Source of the DNA: Symbiodinium natans
Lineage: Eukaryota; Sar; Dinophyceae; Suessiales; Symbiodiniaceae
Assembly: GCA_905221605.1 (NCBI GenBank)
Contig: CAJNDS010001128.1
Span: 1-33,327, forward strand
Length of the DNA stretch: 33,327 bases
Direction: 5' to 3'
Positions within the stretch are counted from its first letter, which is position 1; every line of letters starts with the position of its first letter. The notes under the pieces are model-generated. The model saw nothing but the letters and a program-made list of their open reading frames with translations. It was not told the DNA's origin and did no database searches. The translations under genes and the position numbers were made by a program. Below are positions 26,544 to 33,327 of the stretch, piece by piece.

Positions 26544-26659
26544 GCCTCTTGTCTGAATAAGCAACACTTAGACTTAGATCGTCTAGTTACGAGTCTTGTC
26601 AACATCTCTCTGGCACGACAACCGCTCCCAATGTTTGACTTAACACCTTCCGACGGCAG
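26544..26659 (+). other. inferred GC-AG intron in the replicase gene
   Basis: 116 bases that begin GCCTCTTGTC and end CCGACGGCAG. It contains the TAA that ends exon 1's frame and a TAA (26641-26643) that closes the helicase frame upstream. Splicing joins ACC A to GC TAC CTG and gives KYCTS-YLPKFSSSFATELLN, a natural continuation of Rep motif 3. GC donors are frequent in dinoflagellates. Confidence 0.65.
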
Positions 26660-28719
26660 GCTACCTGCCGAAATTCAGCAGCTCATTCGCGACAGAGCTG
26701 CTCAACAACGAGGCGACCGACTTCTCTTTGGCAAGGCGAGTTCTAGCGGATTACCATCCGCTCCAACCGGAAATGATCATGCAGCTCGCGGCACAACAGC
26801 ATCCGCAGTTTCTCTGTCCCGCGACTGTGCGCAAGTTCGTAGTTCCTGTTCCGTGGCAGAAAGACTTGCCGCAGATCGTGCAGAGCTACATGTCGAGCAC
26901 GTGGAGGCGAGACAACATGAGCCTCCTCGACTTTCTGCGTAAGTCGGGAGCCGACGGGCAAATTTCGCAGAGGTATCGTCGCACGCACAGCGCGAGCAAG
27001 ATCGGCATGCCCCTCAACGATTGGATCAATGTCCACCCGGCAGATGGCAAGACTTTGGTCGCCAGCATGATGTATGCCCACACCAACGATCGCCACTACG
27101 GCCAATGGCTGCTGCTCAACATGCCCTTCCGCGCCATCGACGACCTCTGGCACCCGCAGGCGGACCTCCTGCCAGATAACCTGCGCTATTTGGGTCTTTG
27201 TGTTCTGCATCGCCCTCGCTTTTGGCGAAGTCCCGAGCAAATCCGCTCCGAACTAGAAAAGGAGGCCCGAACCAACACGTACATTCAAAACACGCTCGCC
27301 ATGCTGGCAGCGAGGATCGAGCTGATCGACGCCTACCTCTCCGGGGAAATGACGGTAGACAAGACACCGGCCCCCGCGCTGCACGGCGTTGCGAACGTGG
27401 CTGGAGAGGCAATTCAACTGGCGCCGGAGCAGGCAAATGTCGTAAACACCATTAGCGACCGAGTCCGACACGCGTTGCTGGCGAAATGGCCTGAAGATCG
27501 TGAAGTCGACGGTTGGGCCACTTGGCTGGAGCACGACGTTGCTGTCAACATAGCAACAGTCGTACTGGGACCGGCCGGAAGCGGAAAGAGCACGGCGGTA
27601 GAGATCGCTTTGGATCGAGCCGTGCAAGCAGGTGCTCACGTTGGAGTGGCGTGTCCAACAGGTATGCTGGCCACCCGATACAGAGCCCGCCACCCTCACC
27701 TGGACATCGACACCGTGCATGGCATGTTCGCGTTGCACAAAGACGAGCTCGCAACCGCAGATATGATGAAGCTCTACGACCTGCTCGTTATCGACGAGAT
27801 TGGACAGCTTCCGACTTGGATCTTCGACAGGCTGCTTCGACTCTGGGATGCTGCCGACAGGCGACCAGCTTTGGTGTTCGTGGGCGACTTCTGCCAGCTG
27901 ACGGGGGTGGATGACACCACGGCAAGAGACAGCCCGAGATGGAAGGACATGCACATCTTGAACCTGCGAGAGATGCGTCGTTGCAAGTGCGAGCGACTGA
28001 GATGGAAGTTGCAACTGCTGCGAAGTGCGATACCTAGCGGGGAACAACTAAGAAAGATTCTGAAAGGCCATCGCGCAAATCTTCGAAGTCGACCTGGTGC
28101 CGGCAACAGAATCAGTCCGGATGACGTCAGAGTCATTCTGAAGGAGACCCCCAACACCACATTGGTAACGATTTCCCGGAAAGGATCCGCCCGACTCAAT
28201 CAGTTCGCATTGCAGGCTCTCTTTGCAAACGCAGAAGTCCTGGATTTCATACCGTGTGATCCCCAGGAGAACTTCGAGAATTTCTATGGCACACAGCAGG
28301 TGGATGCGCAGCCCTTCTGGATGCCGGTCTACGAAGGCATGCGCGTGACCATCACCAGGAACACGGACAAGGAGAACGGCTTCGTCAACGGCATGAGCGC
28401 AACTGTTCAGTGTATGAGGCGAAGTGGCGTACAGGTGAAAACCGACGAGGGCAAGATTCTCCTGATTCACCCGATCATGCACGAAAACTACTTGTTCGAC
28501 GGATCCTACCGCAAAACGACCGCCTTCCCCTTGCGTTTGGGTTACAGCACGACATTGCACAAGGTTCAGGGAGCCACTTTGCCCCACATTACCCTGTGGA
28601 TGAACGTTCCCTTCATCCGTGCAGCTCTGTATGTCGCCCTGTCACGAGTACAATATGATCGTGATTGGCGTTTCATAGGCTCTATCGATAGGCGACATTG
28701 TCTGCCGGCAGCAATATGA
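26660..28719 (+). CDS. Helitron-like replicase, exon 2: PIF1-family helicase
   Basis: The frame opens upstream of the commonly chosen TTG at 26728 and joins exon 1 through the GC-AG intron, for about 1,539 residues overall. A linker of about 280 residues follows Rep. The SF1B helicase has Walker A GPAGSGKST (27568-27594), Walker B LLVIDEIGQL (27781-27810), LVFVGDFCQL (27871-27900), the late motif TLHKVQGATL (about 28549-28578) and ALYVALSRVQ near the C-terminus (28624-28653). These are PIF1 hallmarks and in Helitrons drive strand unwinding during transposition. All key motifs are intact. I found no clear Helitron 5' TC or 3' CTRR terminus with hairpin, so the element boundaries are not defined. 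Confidence 0.85.
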
Positions 28720-29189
28720 TGACAAGGAGCATAACATGATAGAGCAAGAGCATGTTGTTGTTAGAGGACGCCGGCGCATGGAGTTGGCGTCTATAATCCA
28801 CCAGGACTACGGAGCGGATGGAATCCCCGTAGCCCGCAGCTCCAAAACAAACCCTGCTCGGCGCAGTCTCACAAAGACGCGCGTGAAAGAAAGCGCCTGC
28901 GTCTTCGCGCAGCCTGTAGCAGAGCAACGCTGGTGCCTCGATAAGCTCCGGTAAAGATACAGAAACACAGAAGCCGCAGCCATCCACGGTTCGTCATGTA
29001 GACCTCGTCGGTGTGTCTGCAACCATCAAGACCATGGCCTGCAGCATCACACTAGCACAAGTGAAATCGCCTCGAGATCTAACATTTCTTCCAGGTCCAT
29101 GATCACGCTGTGGGGCAATGGCGTTGTTGATGAAACAGCCACAGCTCGAGAGCCGGGGACTGAGGTCCATGCATCAAGGGTCCAAATGC
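28720..29189. other. no gene seen
   Basis: Sequence downstream of the helicase stop. A CTACGG/CCGTAG inverted repeat (about 28808-28833) is present but does not fit a Helitron terminal hairpin. Short open frames carry no recognisable domain. Confidence 0.45.
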
Positions 29190-32100
29190 TTCTCCTAAAC
29201 CCTATTTGTTTTGAATTTAACCCATTCATTCGGAAATTAACCCTAAATCATACGCCTACACCCTACTTGTTCAGGATTCGCCTTAAACCTTATTCCTAAG
29301 CCGTGTTCGAGCTGTAACTATGATGAAATTCGAAGCAGGTTTCATTCCCTCATTTTCCAGTGTTTGGCTCGACGCAGGCCCTAACCCCTATTCGTTTGGG
29401 TTTAAGCCCTAAATCCTAATTCGTTTAGGATTTAGTGGGAATTTAGACCCTAAACCCTAGTCGCTAATTAAACCCTCTTCTTTAGGATTTAAGCCCTAAA
29501 TCCTATTCTGGGCCCTAAATCCTATTCGCTAAACCCTAATCTTTATGATTTAGGCCCTAAATCCTATTCGTTTAGCGTTTAGCGGGTCCGGGAATACCCC
29601 AGGATCGGCCGGAAAGTGGTCGATTCGTAAGATGTTTTAGTACAGAATTCACATGGCGGAAATGACCCCCCAATTCTCCAGACTTCTGAGCTCTAAACCC
29701 TCGTCCCTGAACCCTTGTTGCTAAACCCTCGTCGTCTAGGATTTAAGTTCTAAACCCTCGTCGTTTAGGATTTAGGCCCTAAACCCTCGTCGCTAAACCC
29801 TCGTCGTTTAGGATTTAGGCCCCTAAACCCTCGTCGTTTAGGATTTAGGCCCTAAACCCTCGTCGCTGAACCTTCGTCGTTTAGGATTTATTTACGCCCT
29901 AAACCCTCGTCGTTTAGGATTTAGGCCCTAAACCCTCGTCGCTAAACCCCCTCGTCGTTTAGGATTCAGCCCTAAACCCTCGTCGCTAAACCCTCGTCGT
30001 TTAGGATTTAGGCCCTAAACCCTCGTCGTTTAGGATTTAGCCCTAAACCCTCGTCGCTAAACCCTCGTCGTTTAGGATTTAGGCCCTAAACCCTCGTCGC
30101 TGTAGGATTTAGCGAATAGGATTTAGGCCCCCATGGGCGGTGCCCGAGGATCGGCCGGAAAGTGGTCGATTCGTAGGATGTTTTAGTACAGAATTCATAT
30201 GGCGGAAATGACCCCCCAATTTTCCAGATTTCTGAGCTTTAAACCCTCGTCCCTAAACCCTCGTTGCTAAACCCTCGTCGTTTAGGATTTAGGCCCTAAA
30301 CCCTCGTCGTTTAGGATTTAGGCCCTAAACCCTCGTCGCTAAACCCTCGTCTTTTAGGATTTAGGCCCCTAAACCCTCGTCGTTTAGGATTTAGGCCCTA
30401 AACCCTCGTCGCTAAACCCTCGTCGTTTAGGATTTAGCCCTAAACCCTCGTCGCTAAACCCTCGTCGTTTAGGATTTAGGCCCTAAACCCTCGTCGTTTA
30501 GGATTTAGCCCTAAACCCTCGTCGCTAAACCCTCGTCGCTGTAGGATTTAGCGAGTAGGATTTAAGCCCCCATGGGGGGTACCCCAGGATCGGCCGGAAA
30601 GTTGTCGATTCATAAGATGTTTTAGTACAGAATTCATATGGCGGAAATGGCCCCCCAATTTTCCAGATTTCTGAGCTTTAAACCCTCGTTCCTAAACCCT
30701 TGTTGCTAATACCTCGTCGTTTAGGATTTAGGTTCTAAACCCTCGTCGTTTAGGATTTAGGCCCTAAACCCTCGTCGCTAAACCCTCGTCGTTTAGGATT
30801 TAGGCCCCTAAACCCTCGTCGTTTAGGATTTAGGCCCTAAACCCTCGTCGCTGAACCTTCGTCGTTTAGGATTTAGCCCTAAACCCTCGTCGCTAAACCC
30901 TCGTCGTTTAAGATTCAGGCCCTAAACCCTCGTCGTTTAGGATTTAGCCCTAAACCCTCGTCGCTAAACCCTCGTCGTTTAGGATTTAGGCCCTAAACCC
31001 TCGTCGCTGTAGGATTTAGCGAATATAGGATTTAAGCCCCCATGGGGAGTACCCCAGGATCGGCCGGAAAGTGGTCGATTCGTAAGATGTTTTAGTGCAG
31101 AATTCATATGGCGGAAATGACCACCCAATTTTCCAGATTTCTGAGCTCTAAACACTCGTCGTTTAGGATTTAGGCCCTAAACCCTCGTCACTTAGGATTT
31201 AGGCCCTAAACTCTCGTCGTTTAGGATTTAGGCCCTAAACCCTCGTCGTTTAGGATTTAGCCCTAAACCCTCGTCAGTAAACCCTCGTCGTTTAGGATTT
31301 AGGCCCTAAACCCTCGTCGTTTAGGATTTAGCCCTAAACCCTCGTCGCTAAACCCTCGTCGTTTAGGATTTAGGCCCTAAACCCTCGTCGCTGTAGGATT
31401 TCGCGAATAGGATTTAGGCCCCCATGGGGGGTACCCGAGGATCGGCCGCAAAGTTGTCGATTCGTAAGATGTTTTAGTACAGAATTCATATGGTGGAAAT
31501 GACCCCCCAATTTTCCAGATTTCTGAGCTTTAAACCCTCGTCCCTAAACCCTCGTTGCTAAACCCCCGTCGTTTAGGATTTAAGCCCTAAACCCTCGTCG
31601 TTTAGGATTTATTTAGGCCCTTAACCCTCGTCGCTAAACCCTCGTCGTTTAGGATTTAAGTCCCTAAACCCTCGTCGTTTAGGATTTAGGCCCTAAACCC
31701 TCGTCGCTAAACCCTCGTCGTTTAGGTTTTAGCCCTAAACCCTCGTCACTAAACCCTCGTCGTTTAGGATTTAGGCCCTAAACCCTCGTCGTTTAGGATT
31801 TAGCCCTAAATCCTCGTCGCTAAACCCTCGTTGTTTAGGATTTAGGCCCTAAACCCTCGTCGCTGTATGGGGGGTACCCCAGGATCGGCCGGAAAGTGGT
31901 CGATTCGTAAGATGTTTTAGTACAGAATTCATATGGCGGAAATGACCCCCCAATTTTCCAGATTTCTGAGCTCCAAACCCTCGTCGTTTAGGATTTAGGC
32001 CCTAAACCCTCGTCGCTTAGGATTTAGGCCCCTAAACCTCGTCATTTAGGATTTAGGCCCTAAACCCTCGTCGCTAAACCCTCGTCGTTTAGGATTTAGC

Positions 32101-33000
32101 CCTAAACCCTCGTCGTTTAGGATTTAGGCCCTAAACCCTCGTCGTTTAGGATTTAGGCCCTAAACCCTCGTCGTTTAGGATTTAGGCCTGAACCCTCGTC
32201 GCTGTAGGATTTAGCGAATAGGATTTAGGCCCCCATGGGGGGTACCCCAGGATCGGCCGGAAAGTGGTCGATTCGTAAGATGTTTTAGTACAGAATTCAT
32301 GTGGCGGAAATGACCCCCCAATTTTCCAGATTTCTGAGCTTTAAACCCTCATCCCTAAACCCTCGTTGCTAAACCCTCGTCGTTTAGTATTTAGGCCCTA
32401 AACCCTCGTCGTTTAGGATTTAGGCCCTAAACCCTCGTCGCTAAACCCTCGTCGTTTAGGATTTAGGCCCCTAAACCCTCGTCGTTTAGGATTTAGGCCC
32501 CTAAATCCTATTCGTTTAGGATTTAGCGGGTCCGGGAATAGGATTTAGCGAATAGGATTTAAGCCTCCGTGGGGGGTACCCCAGTATTCGGGAAAAAGTG
32601 GCCGATTCCTAATTAATTTTAAATAGAATTCATATGGCAGAAATGACCCCATCATTTTCAAGATTATTGGCTCTAAACCCTATTCGTTTAGGATTTAAGC
32701 CCTAAACCCTATTCCTAAACCCTATTCTTTAGGATTTAGGCCCTAAACCCTATTCCTAAACCCTATTCTTTAGGATTTAGGCCCTAAACCCTATTCGCTA
32801 AACCCTATTCTTTAGGATTTAGGCCCTAAACCCTATTCCTAAACCCTATTCTTTAGGATTTAGGCCCTAAACCCTATTCCTAAACCCTATTCTTTAGGAT
32901 TTAGGCCCTAAACCCTATTCGCTAAACCCTATTCTTTAGGATTTAGGCTCTAAACCCTATTCGCTAAACCCTATTCTTTAGGATTTAGCCCCCCAAATCG
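29190..33000. repeat. telomere-derived satellite with higher-order repeats
   Basis: The base unit joins the two strands of the telomere repeat: TTTAGGATTTAGGCCCTAAA then CCCTCGTCGCTAAACCCTCG. Higher-order units of about 335-540 bp each contain one conserved box of about 110 bp with GGGGGGTACCCCAGGATCGG, AAAGTGGTCGATTCGTAAG, CAGAATTCATATGGCGGAAA, TGACCCCCCAATTTTCCAGA. Boxes start near 29590, 30128, 30567, 31036, 31418, 31866, 32229 and, more diverged, 32564. The CCCTCGTCG flavour fills the middle; the CCCTATTC flavour sits at both edges (before 29590 in part, and after 32500) and in the block split by the retrotransposon. No gene is present. Confidence 0.9.
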
Positions 33001-33217
33001 TTTAGAATTTGGGCAGGGGGTGAGGTTTTAGGGTATTAATTATATTATAGGCAGTACTGCCTTCGACCCAATGCTTAGCGATGGCACGGCCGAAACGTTA
33101 CAGTGCGACAGTGTTTGACCACGTGGCAAGTGCTCTGTCTGTGCGAATGCCTTCAGAAGCCGAAAAGGCAGCGGGTTCGGTGGGCGGGGGCGCGAAGCCC
33201 CGCCCACCACCGCTGAG
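33001..33217. other. short unique spacer with strong hairpin next to the telomere
   Basis: Between satellite and telomere array lie about 215 bases of non-repetitive sequence. At 33179-33208 GGTGGGCGGGG and CCCCGCCCACC form a perfect 11-bp stem with an 8-base loop, ending about 9 bases before the TTTAGGG array. Confidence 0.7.
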
Positions 33218-33327
33218 TTTAGGGTTTAGGGTTTAGGGTTTAGGGTTTAGGGTTTAGGGTTTAGGGTTTAGGGTTTAGGGTTTAGGGTTAGGTTTTAGGG
33301 TTTCGGGTTTAGGGTTTCGGGTTTAGG
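33218..33327 (+). repeat. terminal TTTAGGG telomere array
   Basis: About 110 bases of TTTAGGG running to the window end, with variants (TTAGGTTTTAGGG, TTTCGGG) in the last 50 bases. The G-rich strand runs 5' to 3' toward the end, as required for a right-hand chromosome terminus. The window could simply cut an interstitial array, since the same orientation occurs at 1134-1394. Confidence 0.85.

Noticed and set aside
28720-29100. Helitron 3' terminus (CTRR with hairpin)
   Set aside because: The CTACGG/CCGTAG inverted repeat has too long a loop and no CTRR follows at the right distance; element ends remain unknown.

Overview
The window looks like subtelomeric nuclear DNA of a dinoflagellate, probably Symbiodiniaceae-like. 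The evidence is: plant-type TTTAGGG telomere repeats; a Ty1/copia element whose polyprotein is built like those I know from dinoflagellate genomes; a spliced gene whose short introns appear to use GT, GC and GA donors with AG acceptors; and a GC-AG intron in a transposon helicase. I found no bacterial operon features, tRNA, rRNA or spliced-leader gene.

Layout. 1-1394: degenerate then regular TTTAGGG arrays around a roughly 280-base purine tract, with small hairpins flanked by CCCACCC. 1395-3640: no gene I can support. 3650-6362: gene-like exons on the + strand. From about 4450 to the TAG at 6360-6362 they read as one intron-rich gene for a charged Lys/Glu/Arg/Ala-rich protein, which plain ORF calling does not show. 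6540-8314: tandem repeats and a telomere-derived satellite. 8315-18171: a complete LTR retrotransposon with identical-looking 309-bp LTRs, a 5-bp target duplication (GATTT), a copia-like primer site and a purine tract. 18172-18447: the other half of the satellite it split. 18448-23050: microsatellites, a 270-bp duplication, two clusters of GC-rich palindromes, a 52-bp tandem repeat and a compound triplet repeat. 23700-28719: a Helitron-like replicase gene (ASCH domain, zinc clusters, HUH nuclease, PIF1 helicase) interrupted by a 116-bp GC-AG intron. 29190-33000: a large hairpin-rich satellite derived from telomere repeats, with a conserved box of about 110 bp. 33218-33327: a TTTAGGG array oriented as a true right-hand chromosome end.

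The most interesting system is the retrotransposon. Its open frames encode Gag (coiled coil interrupted by a 12-residue tandem repeat, capsid-like region, CCCH finger, CCHC knuckle), aspartic protease, a cytosine-5 methyltransferase-like domain, a DD35E integrase, a 2OG-Fe(II) dioxygenase-like domain, reverse transcriptase, RNase H and a C-terminal membrane plus metal-binding extension. Two frame changes split the product. One lies inside the Gag repeat; the other is at a canonical -1 slippery heptamer A AAA AAC between integrase and the dioxygenase-like domain. The element is young by its LTRs, so the frame changes may be functional, but a one-base homopolymer error at the second cannot be excluded from sequence alone.
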